Assembly: GCF_051020955.1 (NCBI RefSeq)
Contig: NC_135014.1
Span: forward strand, 23,846,721 to 23,910,720
Direction: 5' to 3'
Length of the DNA stretch: 64,000 nucleotides
Source of the DNA: Megalopta genalis
Lineage: Eukaryota > Arthropoda > Insecta > Hymenoptera > Halictidae
The position numbers and the translations under genes were made by a program. Under the pieces are notes generated by a model, which was not told the DNA's origin, searched no databases, and saw only the letters and a list, made by a program, of their open reading frames with translations. The stretch's first letter is position 1, and every line of letters begins with the position of its first letter. Positions 11,764 to 24,304 of this stretch are shown piece after piece.

Positions 11764-11812
11764 CATCAGCGTGTTGCAGATGCCCAGGAGCGTGACCGAG
11801 GAGACCGTTTGA
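11764..11812 (+). other. Candidate alternative terminal exon of EAAT
   Basis: A good acceptor (cctgttgtttcgtttcag) precedes a frame encoding ISVLQMPRSVTEETV and a stop (TGA 11810-11812). Splicing from the possible donor at 10989 (GCCAA|gtaaac) would complete an AAC codon and keep the frame. The donor is weak, with A at -1 and A at +5. No other support is available, so this is only a candidate. Confidence 0.3.
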
Positions 11813-12000
11813 CCACTGATTCGTTCCGAGATTAGTTCTAGACGTGCCCGAGCGAATTGTTAACGAACGCACAGCCTCTTCGCGGGGAGGCCCGCCGGGG
11901 TCCATGCCTCTGGAGGAGATCGTAGAGAGCCCTCTTTCGCGCGAGTGTCCTCGAAGAGACGTTCACCCTCCGCCGTGAAGACACGCGCGTTACGTTCGTT

Positions 12001-12030
12001 CGTTCGTTCGTTCGTTCGTCCGTTCGTTCG
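12001..12030. repeat. (TTCG)n microsatellite
   Basis: About seven TTCG units with one substitution. Confidence 0.9.
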
Positions 12031-12644
12031 CCGCGAGCCGCCCGGGCCACGAGAATATATATCAAACGAGAGAAAGAACACCAAAACGTGTATACAGAAT
12101 CCGACGAATGTACATGAATGTAAACGAAGTCAATATCAAGGGAGTGCGTGACGCGGCGAGACTGCCGCGGGTAAGGACATAGCAATAACCGTGTTCCCAA
12201 AAGGCTTCTTGTAGCAGCTTCCTCGGACGGATACGTAAACCGAGAGATCACCGATTCAATCGCACTCCGGGATCCGACCTGTTAAAAGATCGTTTCACTG
12301 CGACTGGCCGCGCTCGAGAGCAGCGTGCCGAATCTGGTGCCTTATTTTCACGCGGCGCTTCGGTCGGCCGCTTCGAAAGTCTATTTAAACGAAAATTGCA
12401 TAAAATATACCAGAAAAAAAAGGATAGAAAACGCCGGAAGCGATGAAAAAAAAAGATGAAAGCAGTCGAACCAAAATGAATTCCGGGACAGAGATGAACA
12501 AATATATCACGGGGCAAAGAGACAATTTGTATAGAAGTATTATGATAATATATACATACATATACATATATCAGTTCTCCTGATTTTCGGGTACTCGATG
12601 ACTGATGAGACACTGTGACTGGTGATCGATCGTTTTACTGCCAC

Positions 12645-12710
12645 GAGACACACACAAACATATATACACACACATAAACATACATACACACACACACAGA
12701 CACACACTTT
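12645..12710. repeat. (CA)n-rich microsatellite
   Basis: Interrupted CA/CATA tract in the convergent spacer. Confidence 0.85.
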
Positions 12711-12875
12711 TTCCACTGAGATATCACGTGTACGTACACGGACACCGCGCGAGACCGTCTACCAGCGTTTCATTGTCAGACAATGGATGAAAAAAACGTC
12801 GCGGACCGGACGCATCCGTCGATAATGATCGTAGGTCTTTTGCTCTTTTCGTTGGACGATTATTACGTTTCTGCT

Positions 12876-12877
<2 letters not shown>

Positions 12878-12913
<36 letters not shown>

Positions 12914-12916
12914 GGA
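12878..12916. repeat. GA microsatellite
   Basis: GA tract with a few C interruptions. Confidence 0.9.
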
Positions 12917-13246
12917 GAGGATGATAGGAGGAACCGTTATTACCGTAGATTTGTTAAAAACCGATTTGTTAAACGCGAGGCGGCGATTAGTGATCGGTTA
13001 GGTTCGGCGGGCCACGTCGGACGTTGCTGCACACCATAGGCGAGTGGAGGAAGAACAACATACCGTAGGTTGTCGTTAGATCTTTGACTATAACACTGAA
13101 TTCAACTTTCGGACCATTGACGACTACAGAGCGCACGGTGGAGCAGCTCTTCCCGATCGCAGCGATGCGCTCCATGGATCTCTGACTCCGTCGTTGCCGT
13201 CACGATTAGTGTTCCCATATCCCGTTTATAGGGTAATTCGAGTATA

Positions 13247-13267
13247 CATATAAATATATAAATATAA

Positions 13268-13306
<39 letters not shown>

Positions 13307-13320
13307 TATATAAATATATC
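13247..13320. repeat. TA/TAAA microsatellite
   Basis: Run of ATATAA and pure TA units. Confidence 0.9.
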
Positions 13321-13659
13321 GAGACATGGTTCCCCGTCTCGTAGAGTAGATCCCGAGAAACGAAGGAAAGAGAGGATCACATCTAGCGCTCTTCGACGAG
13401 CAGCCTCAAGACTGGACATGCCATTTGAATATGTCGTTTTAATAAGTACCACGTATAACGTTGTAGAGGAGAATTACGAGGTGAATTTCACTAACTCTAG
13501 GGCACTAGGTACGTAGGTCGATACGTGTTCTATCGTAGAGACTGTTTAAATGTACAAATTAACTGGGTAAAACAAGAACATAGTGCTTCGTAGTTGTGCC
13601 GTTCTGCCCAACCGATTCGCGATGATTTACAAATGCTCTCGTGCTCGTTGTTTCGGTTG

Positions 13660-13800
13660 AGTGAGAATGTATGCGTGAGAGTGAGAGCGTGTGAGAGCGA
13701 GAGAAAGAGCGTGTGAGAAAGAGAGAGTGAGAGAGAAAAAAAGTAAGAAAGTAAGAAAGTAAGAAAGTAAGAAAGTAAGATAGTAAGATAGTAAGAAAGT

Positions 13801-13855
<55 letters not shown>

Positions 13856-13872
13856 TGAGCGTGAGAGTGAGT

Positions 13873-13937
<65 letters not shown>

Positions 13938-13942
13938 TGAGA
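13660..13942. repeat. Compound purine tract (GTAAGAAA, GAAA and GA units)
   Basis: About 280 bases almost free of C, in which GAGAGC, AGTAAGAA, GAAA and GA repeats succeed one another. It is the longest polypurine tract in the window and lies in the convergent spacer. Confidence 0.9.
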
Positions 13943-16900
13943 GAGAACTTGCTTCGTTGTGTCATTGTTCAGTTGTTGCGTTTAGCAACCGAACCAAGTG
14001 TTACGCGTCGATGTTTCTCTGAGCCACACACACACACCTTCGCGCGATACGAAATTCTTTTTGTTTCACCGTTGAACTGTGAATGGAGAAAGTGCTTTGT
14101 TTATAGCCTAGAGACCAAGAACGGTTAATAGAGAAAGAATTTATCGAACTATTTCAAAGACTACATGTGAATATACTTATAAGGCTCAACGTGTTGTATA
14201 ACAAGATGCAGGTTTATACGGGATCGATCGTTGTTTTATTTCAAACCCCCGCCCCGTCCATATGGTAGTCCATCTGTTAGGCTAGTCCGTTCGCCAGAAT
14301 CTCCCGCATTCCGGCAATTAACGCGCATTCGTATCAATTACAAAAAACTGTACTAAAAATACCACGTTGAAAAATTTTTGATCGACTGATTTTTCATTGA
14401 CTTGCTGCACTGCTTGCGAATTTTTGAAAAAAACTTTTCAGTAGTTCGACTAAATAATAAATCAGGGGTTGAAAAATTTTAATGGTATCCGTTCCGAATC
14501 GTATTCGCATATTAGATGTTTTGAATATTTTCTGGGATCATTTTTTAATCTCTTTTGTAATTAGGAGCAGCTCGTGTGATACGTTTGTTTTACAATCTAA
14601 TATTTTAACAAAAATAGTTAATAGAAACTCGAGGTGCAGAAAATCTTTTGAGGCACAAATATGTTGAACGATTTCGTTGAATTATTTCTGTTCCAGATTT
14701 AAGGGAGTCTCACAATTTTATTAAAAACATTCATTATAATTTTTATATAATATACATTATAATTCTTGAAATATAAATAAGTACCAGTGTCATCGTTCGA
14801 ATGTACGCTTCGCATGAACGTATGGCTTCCACATCACAAAACGTGTCGCAGTACAAATGGAGTATACAGAACAGTCGATTCTCGCTAAGAAACTTAAATG
14901 TCTGAAATATCGGTAACGCTGAACGCGACACGGCAATGGTAATTGGGTTTCTTCATTTTTGGGTTGCAAAATAATCGATTGGGTGTCAATACAGACCAGA
15001 TACAGTCGTTTGTGTTATTATAATTGAAGATAATTTTCATTTGTCAGTCGGTAAACTTGACTAACAGTTTGAGCGTTTCGTCGCTGCATGGAATAGCGCT
15101 GTTGGCAGGTTTCAGCAGAGTAAATGAAATATCCATAATTATTTATTGTATTAAAGAATGAATGTATTCTTTTGCATTAGGCGGTTACAGAATTTTGTCC
15201 TGCATATTTTAGTATCCTTCTGAACATTTGTCTTGTCCCTTAAATTGTTTTATTACATATTTTATCGCGAGCATGCATTCCGCTTATAGGGGTAGTTTAA
15301 TTTATTCGTTTGTCATTAACAACAGATGAACTTACGTTGCATTAGGACAACGTAGAAAAATTCTCCGAACATTCCGGTACCTGTTGAACAATCTTTTACT
15401 CGCTCAAATCGCTTCGTTTCACGTCCTTTTGCGTTCACGTTATGCTGGCAGTTTAGTTCGGGCATCCGCCGCTATGCGGTGATAGTGTGCCACGGTTCAT
15501 GAAATGCTTATTTTAATTAAAAGATCCTAACTAATAATTCATTACGAAATTTTGAAATATACATTCGACGCAAGAAATCGCCGAGATCATTTTAAGACGA
15601 CGAACGTAAATTTTGATCCACGGATTTACAAGTTATCGAATTCTTTCCATTCAAAAGACGCACCCTACACAATTGGAACCTTATTCCGTTAATTATTTAA
15701 TCAACGCGCGATCTTTCCCAGCGATTTTTGTCAGCTCTTCGCTGCAGAATTCTCCACTAAATATTCCTGTTGCTTCTCGATATCTTCGGTTCGACGGTTC
15801 ACCTAATTCGTGCCTAAAAGAAGAAAGAATGATTCCGCAAGCTAATTTAATTTTGGCATTAACCATATGGCTTACTCACTAACGAGTTCCCCCTTAAATC
15901 TGCAAAAGAATAGGATTTTCGGGTCGGCAGGGGAGGTAATTAACACTAAGTCTCACAGTTTCCTAAAAAATTCATTTAAGGATCCGTCATCGCGCGGATC
16001 CTCGGCTCACAGGAGAGTCTTTGTACAAAGAGTTTCGTGTGTAGGTGAGTGTGTGCGTGTTCTTTTTATACAAAATATGACATATCTATTCCACTAGCGT
16101 TTATGCGTATGCAGCTCTGGCTGGCGTACCGTGCCGCCGTTACATCGAGATTCCACTCGGCGGGGGTACGCGACGTAAAAGAGGGAAGTTACATGAGGGA
16201 GAACAAAAGTTGAACAGAGTAGTCGCGTCCAGAGCCACGAATCGCGAAAGAATCAGTCCACTCGTGACGAAGCCGTCGGGACGCGACGCGACGCGGCGCG
16301 GCGCGGCGCTGTGCGCGGAGATAACGGGTCTAATTAAACAATCAACCAATTCATCTCGGTTACAAAGCGGGAAAACGGTCGCGTCTACTGCGAGGAGATC
16401 GCAAGTTGGCTGAACAGAAAGCTCCCCTCCCCTCCACTGTCTACGCCACTGTAGTCGCGCCCCCTGAAAACATTCGCTATCGTCGTTACGCGACGTTGCT
16501 ACAAATACTTAAAGGGCCAAAGTCAACACCTCGGGGCCGACGTTGCCAGCTTAAATATCAAATACGAGCAACCTCTCCCCGTCGAACGAGGCGACCAACT
16601 GGTTATCTCTGCAGAGCAAACGCGACCGTTCCACGACGCGGTGAGCCGCTTTTGATTATAGGCGAGAAGTGGTGAACCCTTTCGAGCAATTCGAGTATTA
16701 TTTACACGCCTCCTATTTACAAGGCTTTCCGAGTATTCTAGGCCGGCGTTCGGGCCGGCGATTAACAGTCGTATCGTACACAAGAGACGGGAGATAAGGA
16801 CAAAATAGAACCGTAATATCAGCGTTACGACCGCCTCCTCCTTCTCCTTCGTCTCCTCCTCGCGCAGTACACCGCTCGGAATTATCTACAAAAGTGTGAA

Positions 16901-17117
16901 ACATGAACGCGCGCACGGAGAAGGCGGACGCTCGGAGGGTGATCGTCGCACCTTGGGCGCCTTCGAGGCACGCCGCTCGAAGGTCAGTCAACTTACCGTC
17001 ACTAATTTATACACGGCCGAAACGGCACAAACAGTTCAACGTTTCATCGCTCGCGGTAAGCATCGCGCGACCTAATACTAATACCTGACGGTGGGACACG
17101 ACGTTCGCGAGGGTCAC

Positions 17118-19446
17118 CTAGATCCTGAGCTCGGCGTCGGTCACGGGGATACCCCTATTGGCACTTTGACTGGACCTTTGGGTGGCCGGCGGCACCAAAG
17201 GACTGATGCTGGGACTCCTGGTGGCTAGAGGCGAGAGGGACGGCGAGAAGCTTGGGCTGAGAGCCGCGGAGGGGAACGTGGAGGCGTCGTGACTGATCGG
17301 GGACCTCGGTAGGATGCCTCTAGCCAGCGCAGGGGCCGCCAGTGACCTCGGGGCGACGGAGGTGAGCAGCGGCGGCGGCGGAGCTTTATGTACAGACTTA
17401 GTTTTCCCGCTGCTGCCCGAGTTCCCGCTCTGCACGCTGGCCGCGTCGTCCTTCAGCCTCGCGATCTCGCTGAACACGTGGGCCAGAGGCTGGTAATGAG
17501 GTCCCCAGTCGAGAAGATAGTCCCAGTTGTAGGACCCGGTGAGCTCCTCCTCGCTGTGCACGATGGAACTCAGCGATCCGTTCATAGACGGACCCCCGGG
17601 CACTTCCAGGCCCGACATAGGCCTCCCAGGCTCTCCGATCTTCCCATAAATAAGCGTCGCGATGTCGGCTTCCGTGGCAGCTTCGTCCTCGAACAGGTGC
17701 AGGCTGTTCAGAGGCAGCGCTTCCGGCGGCCTCCTCGGCGTCCCAGCTGGCGGATCGACGATGCCTAGCCTGGCCAAGTATTCTTGAGTATTGTGAACGG
17801 ATAGGTCGCTCGCGGAGTCCCCGGTCTGCTGACCCTCGTTGATCATCCTGATTTCTTCGTCCTCGCCGTCGTCCTCCGCCGATCCTCGGCCGGATGAGCC
17901 GGATTGGTCGCTTCCCGACAGCTCCGAGGTGGCCTGCTGCTGCCCGGACTGTCCCGAGGTCCCGTACGGAGGGATCTCGTCGTACTTAGGCGGTGCGAAC
18001 TGGCAGGACGCGGCGCCTCCGCCTCCATTTCCATTCCCAGCGCCGCCGTTCCCAGCGGCGCCCACTCCGGTCACGCTCCTGATAGGAATGGTGTCGAACG
18101 CGCTGGGGTCGACGTAACTGTTCGACGCAGTGGCGTTGCTCTCGCCGTTCAGGCCGGGCTTCGTTCCTGGCTTCTTGTGTCTCCTGTTTCTGAGGTGAAG
18201 GTACAAGAAGACGGCTCCGAAAGCTACCACCAGGAGCAGCAACGCTATCAGCAGGCCGAGGGCCCAGTCCGCCAGGCCCCCGCTCGCTGCCACGGCCATG
18301 TTCGAGCCCACGTCCGTCGGCGTAGCTAAAGCTGTGACGCCTCCGCCTTCGTTCGCGTCGATATCGTCCGCCAACGTGATCTCCACCACGGTCATGTTCG
18401 ACAGAGAGAATTGTCTGCCGGAGCTGGCGCTGACCACCAGCCTGGAGGACTCCTCCACGTCCATGTCGATGTGCATCAACTTCTGCTTGACGATTAGCGC
18501 GCCCGTGGTGCGGTTCAGCTTGAAGTACGGGTGCTGCGAGGTCAGCTGGTAGACCACCCTGCCGTCCGGCCCTTTGTCGCGGTCCGTGGCAGTCACGTGG
18601 CCGATCACCGTCCCAGGAAGCACCTGGGCCCCGCTCTTGATGCCGAATCTGTACATCCTCTCGGTGAACTGCGGATAGAACTCGTCCTTCGACTCGATCT
18701 CAACTCTGACCCGGACTGCGGCGGTTCTGCCGCCTGCGTCCGTCGCCCGCAAGGTGAACGCGTAGCGATTACGGAGTTCGTAGTCGAACACGGCTCGTGT
18801 GGTCACTGTGCCCGATTTAGCGTCCACTGCGAACAGTTTCCAGCTGTCGTCGATGTCGGAGAAGCCGGTGGCTGCCGCGGACACGATGGAGTAGTTTAGC
18901 GAGCCGAAAATACCGCGGTCGAGGTCCGAGGCGCGGGCCGAGAACACTGTGGTGCCTATTGGCTCGTTCTCGCCGACGAACTCCAGGTATTCCGAGACTG
19001 GAAACTTGGGGGAGTTGTCGTTTACGTCCTCCAGTCGGATCCTCAGCCTTGCAAGGGCGCAGAGTGGCGAGATTGGGTCACTGTCGCACGCCATCACCAC
19101 TAAGTTATAGATCTCCGGCTCTAAGTCGCAGTCCAGCGTCGCGTTCACTAACACAGACCCCGTCGTCCTCTCCACCTTGAACAATCCACCGTCGTTTCCC
19201 GACGTGATCTCGTAGACTAGGCTGGCTGCGGCGCTTCCCGCAAGGTCGTCGTCCTTCGCGCGGAGCGTTGCTATCGTCGTTCCTTGGGACGCGTTCTCCT
19301 TGATCGACACTTCGTGAAGCTCCTCGAAGAACCGAGGGTAGTTGTCGTTCACGTCCTCGACCGTGATGATCACCGTCACCGGCTCGTCGCCCATCAGGGA
19401 ACCCGTCGTCATGTTCTCGATCTTCGAGCCTAGCCGCAAGATGTAT
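17118..19446 (-). CDS. ds: ds terminal exon: last repeats, transmembrane helix, cytoplasmic tail
   Basis: The acceptor is ggaaccttgcag; the stop TAG is at 17118-17120. It encodes the end of repeat 15, repeats 16-18 and a membrane-proximal stretch. The transmembrane helix (18196-18277, core LLIALLLLVVAFGAVFLYL) is followed by basic RNRRHKK. The tail contains YVDPSAFDTIPIRS, PPKY (17982-17993), an acidic DDGEDEE run, YNWDYLLDWGPHYQPL (about 17490-17535), EIARLKDD, and Ser/Pro-rich sequence to the end AELRI. This single large exon covers the whole tail. Confidence 0.97.
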
Positions 19447-21711
19447 CTGCAAGGTTCCGAATAGATTAGAAGGGTTCTGATAGGTTTGGGTTCGGTTCTT
19501 AACTGGGTACATTTGAACGCTTTCCTATGCGAAAAGAAATGTGCTCTTTGTGAATTATTTCCGAGGTATAGAAATTTCGATGGATTGTTGCTCTTGGACT
19601 GTTCGAATATCTGTATATTGGACCACGCTCAGGAATTTTTTCGTTCGGAAATGTTTATTCTTGAGAAAGTTATGAACGATTCAGTGCTGCGTCTGCCTTA
19701 ATCAAGGTATCAGACCATGAACTGAAAGAACTTATGTAACTTCATCGAATGTGTATATTTTCCAATGAGAATATTTCTGAGAATGGTACAATGTACGCGC
19801 ATTTGAACCCAGTATGTGAAATGTTTCAACAAAATTTCTGAGTCATGGAAATAATTTGCAAAGCCGCGCTTCCGATCTCGATCGACCCAGCAAAGTTTCT
19901 ATCTAGAAACTCGAAGAACGCCCGTAGATTTGAGACGTTCCAACGAGTCCGTGCTCACCTGTCTTTCGTTTCTCTGTCGAGCACCTTGGAGAGTATCAAC
20001 TTCCCCCTGGACACCTCGAACGTCCCGCTGTCGTCGCCGGCAACGATGCTGCCGTCCAACAGATCGACGTCGGACAGTCTCATCAACGTGGTTCCTCTCG
20101 TCGAATTTTCCTTCGCCGTGATCTTGTGCTTCTTTCCTGGCAGAATGCTCTTCAAGCCGCTGAGTCGCACCACGACGGAGCAGACCGACGACGCCGGTGG
20201 TTTGCCATAGTCTTCGGCTACAACGGCTAGCTCCACTTCGTTGGGGAGGGGTCTCGGTATAGCGGTGCGATTCACAGTCAGCACGCCGGTCACTGGATGC
20301 ACCGAGAAGCCTTTGCTGGCTTTCAGCAGGTAGTAGCGGATGCGGCTGTTGTCCTCCGTGAAGTCGTCGTCGGTCGCGTTCACCGTCAGGATCTCCTGCA
20401 GGTCCCCTCGTCCTTCTGGAAATGGAGAGGACGATGTTGAGTCGAGAAGAAAGCGAAAACAAGTTTAAAACGACACCTGGGATTTTCGTACAAAACTAGC
20501 AGAGTTGGGCAGAAAGTAACCTGATCAATGACTGACTGATTATAACTTGTTAGTCGTCGTAATTGATCTAGAATAATCTGTAATAACTATGTTTGCTGGA
20601 GGATCTTTTTCAGTTATTATTCCTGAGAGAAACGACGAAAGGATAGGGCTCTTTGGGAGGCAGGTGCAATTTTCAGTTAGCCTTTCAAGGTGATCGAAAA
20701 CCTCGCTAGCTAATTTTAAAAATGATGAATTTTGCGTTGGAAGCATCTTCTCTCAGCGCTTTCTTAAGAAAGCTCCTAAAAGGATTTTCTGGAGGATGCA
20801 ATTCTGGATCAGCCTGTTCAGACGATCCTCCCTGACCATCATTTTAAGAAGGAATTTTCCAGCCGATCGGAAATTCCTCTCGTTTCCAGGTGCGAAACGA
20901 CGAAGAGAGATTTTTTATAGCGCGCAGTCCTCGATCAGGCTGGGGGCCGTCCGTTGAATAGCAGAGACTAGAAGGGCAGCACCGGCCGTGGGTTCGAAGG
21001 TGCGAAATGGTCCGGAGAAGGGTCCGGTGCAAAGATCGAGGGATCACTGGCGCGAGGTCAAGTACCCTCTGCCTCTTTTCGCATGGTCGTCGGGAGAGCA
21101 GGAGGATCGTAGCCGCCACCAGCACCTCAAGTTCTTTCTTTTCTCGATAAAGGAGGAGGATAAGCCGTCCTGACATCGGGCTGAACGGAAGTATGAAATA
21201 ATAACCAGTTGTATAAATCGCTGGCCGGGCTGGGCCGTAGCGGAGCAGAGCCGAGCCGAGCGGAGCCGAGTCGAGTCGAGTCGAGCCGTGGGGCCAGCCT
21301 CGGTACAAAAATCATTTCGATGCGTTTCAAATCGTCGGATAACTCGGCATTAATGTGCCAAGCCCCGTCCGAAACCGGGGAAGAAGGACGAGGACGGAGG
21401 ATTCTGTGGAACGAAGACGGTTAAAGGGCGAGACGACCAGGAGGGCGGGTGAGGGGCAGGAGGGGTGGAGACGGTGAAATAAAACCGCGCGGACCAGCGC
21501 AGCCCTTTGGGGATGTCCGAGGTGAGGAGGCAGGAAGATCTCTCGCGGAGGGCAGGGAGGATCTTAACCGAGAAGCGACAGGTACTCTATAATTATTGCG
21601 AGGTGCGTATGACCGTGGAGTATGCGTGTTCGCGTCAGGGCGCCTTAGTGGGACGAATTCTTATTACCGGCAGCGAGAGGGTTCTCCTATCTCGTTCTCT
21701 CTCTCTCTCTC

Positions 21712-21758
<47 letters not shown>

Positions 21759-24256
21759 CTTCTCTTCATTAATCCCTGCGCCCGGCCAGCCGTGGTTCCC
21801 GGGACACCTTAATACGATTTTGATAATCATCGGATTAACTCGTCTTCCTTGTTCGTTGATCAACGAACAAACGATCCGCCCTTCCACGCCGAGAGGGAAT
21901 AGAGCTCTGGGACCGAGTCTAAATTAAGGGCTCCCCGAGTTGCAACGTATCGAAGACACTTGCTCGACCATCCTCCATTGAATACGACACCGGAGCCGGC
22001 GTTCTCCGCCGCCCTTTTAACCCTGGCTCGTGCATGCCAGAGTGGGATCCATGCACATCCATCTTAGCAGGTCGCGAATACAGTGGAACAAGTTTCTAAC
22101 GATTAATTTAAATGCTTGCTGACCACGGTGCAAAGAGGAAAGCTGGACTGACTTCGTCTCTGCTCCTGTGACCTTAACTCTTTCGGCGCCGAACAGTCGT
22201 TGTTGGCCACACTTGAGAAGATGTTACTTTCTTAATATTTCTAACGAATGAGGATTTCATTTCTTATTTATAATTGCTTGTCGAATTTGCCAATTATCAG
22301 GTTTTGCAGAATTGTGGTAATTTCTTCGTGACACTTTATCAAACTTTATTGAACTTTATCAAACTTTATTAAACTTTGTCAAACTTGACTAAAGCTTATG
22401 TCAAGATTATGTAAAGCTTATGTCGAAGTTATGCTCTATGAAACTTTCACTCGACCACTAAATCTTTAGTCATCCAACGATTATGTTAAAGTTATTTCAA
22501 GGTTATATCAAGGTTTTTTTAGCCATCCTACGGTTATGTTAAGGTTATTTCAAGGTTATATCAAGATTTTGTCAAGGTTATTTCAAGGTTATGCCAAGGT
22601 TATGTCAAGGTTATATCAAGGTTATATCAAGGTTATGTCAAGGTTATGTCAAGGTTATGTCAAGGTTATTTCAAGGTTATGCTGTATGAAACTTTTACTC
22701 GACAATTAAACCTTTAATCATCCTACGTTTATGTTATGATTATGTCAAGGCTATGTCAAGGTTATTTCAAGGCTATGCTCTATGAAACTTGCACTCGACC
22801 ACTAAACGTTTAGTCGTCCTATGATTAAATAAATGTACCAATCACGTGACATTGTAATTTTTGTCCACTATCTACCAAACTTTCAGCGTCGCTCGTCATT
22901 TTGGGGCGCACCTAACCGATCCTTTCCACGCAGAGACACGCACACCCCGGCTTATAGATCAATTACATCCCGAAGTCGTATTTTCCTCGATCCCTGGCGC
23001 AAGATCGTCTCCCTTTTTGCCGGGGACCGGCCTCCCCCGGTTTTTTCGCGGTTCTAACAGAGGGACCGGTGAACCATGGAGAGAAAGAGAGAAGAGAAGA
23101 GGGAGATGCAAATTCGCGGGGCCCGTCGCCGTGGGAGCTCCCCCCTTTCCTCGGCTCTTTCCACGTCCTCCTCCTGCCAATCCAGCCGCCCCCGTCGCCC
23201 CGCCGCCGCCCACCCAAATGCACCATTAGGCGCGGGCCTATGTATTTTTAATAAGTTTCGAGAGTCTTCGAAGCCGGTGATCTCGGCCGGCGGTTGCCAG
23301 CGAAGGCGGCTTTTCGGCTGCCTGGCAAACGGTGTCCTCGCGTTTATTTATGTGCGAGGCGTTCGCAATTCTCCTCTCTCTCTCTCTTTCTCTGTCGACC
23401 CCTCCGTTCCGTTGCAACGAAACCTCTCTTTTCTCCTCTCTCTTCTCCTCTCTCTTTCTCTCTCTTCCTCTCTCGCTTTGACGTGTTTTCTCTCCTCTGG
23501 CCGAGTCGCATCTTTTCGCATGGTCCCCGTGTGTTGCTCCCTTCAGCGGGCCCAGCTAGCTTTTCATCGGCCCCCTCCCTCCCACGAGATCCCCCTCGCT
23601 ATGTCATCCACCTTTCTTCTTCATCGTTCCACGGCGTTCGGGCTTCCTTCTTCAACCCCGAACACTCTTCTCCCTTTCTCTCATACTCTCCCTCTCACTC
23701 TCTCTTTCTCTTTCTTTCTCTCTTTCGCTGCGCCTCTCGTCGCCTCTCGTTCCCGCGCTTTATCTCCGCGCGGTGTCAATTCGAGTTTGGAACACGGCCA
23801 ACAGGACAACACGTGCCTACTAAAAACCTGTTCTCGGACCCGCGTTTATTAATGGTCGTTCCCGAATCGAGGACCCGGGATCGGACCTGCTTCGCTATTT
23901 CTTCAGGAAACGATACGGCGGTTTTTGGTAATTGGAGAGGCTTTTGGGGCTTTCTAGGGAGACGAGGAGACGGCTTTCGGTGGTGATGGTGAGAGAACAT
24001 GGTGTACGCAGTGGCAGGAGTTCTGTGAGGTGCATCGGGCAACTAGGGCGAGGATGCTTATGCAAATTGTCGAATGTAACAGCGAGAGATTCGCTAATTT
24101 GCTATAAATGCATTGGAATCTGCACACTAGTGATAACCGAGTGGAAATGAGTCCCATTTTAGATGTAGTCTCTTTGATAGAATTATAGTGAATTATAGTG
24201 AAAGAAGAGTCACATTGTAGATGTAGTCTCATTGATAGAATCACTGAATCATAGTG

Positions 24257-24304
<48 letters not shown>

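Larger units (their letters stand above)
10993..17117. other. Convergent intergenic spacer with both 3' UTRs
   Basis: It lies between the transporter stop (+) and the dachsous stop (-). No recognisable gene. The first half has a GC-rich block (about 11220-11830), TTCG, CA, GA and TA microsatellites, and a large purine tract (13660-13942). The second half is AT-rich. Possible poly(A) signals are AATAAA on + at 14456-14461, and on - at 15301-15306, 15142-15147 and 14235-14240. UTR ends cannot be fixed from sequence alone. Confidence 0.6.

Noticed and set aside
13627..13965. 112-codon - frame of SLSLSL and FLSFFLSFF
   Set aside because: A translation of the GA/GAAA tract, low complexity only.
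15575..15600. Sequence cgagatcattttaagacg resembling the bantam microRNA seed region
   Set aside because: Similarity ends after about 11 bases and no hairpin partner was found nearby.
23076..23986. Long Ser/Arg/Pro-rich + frames
   Set aside because: Pyrimidine-rich composition keeps several frames open together; no recognisable domain, and intronic to ds.
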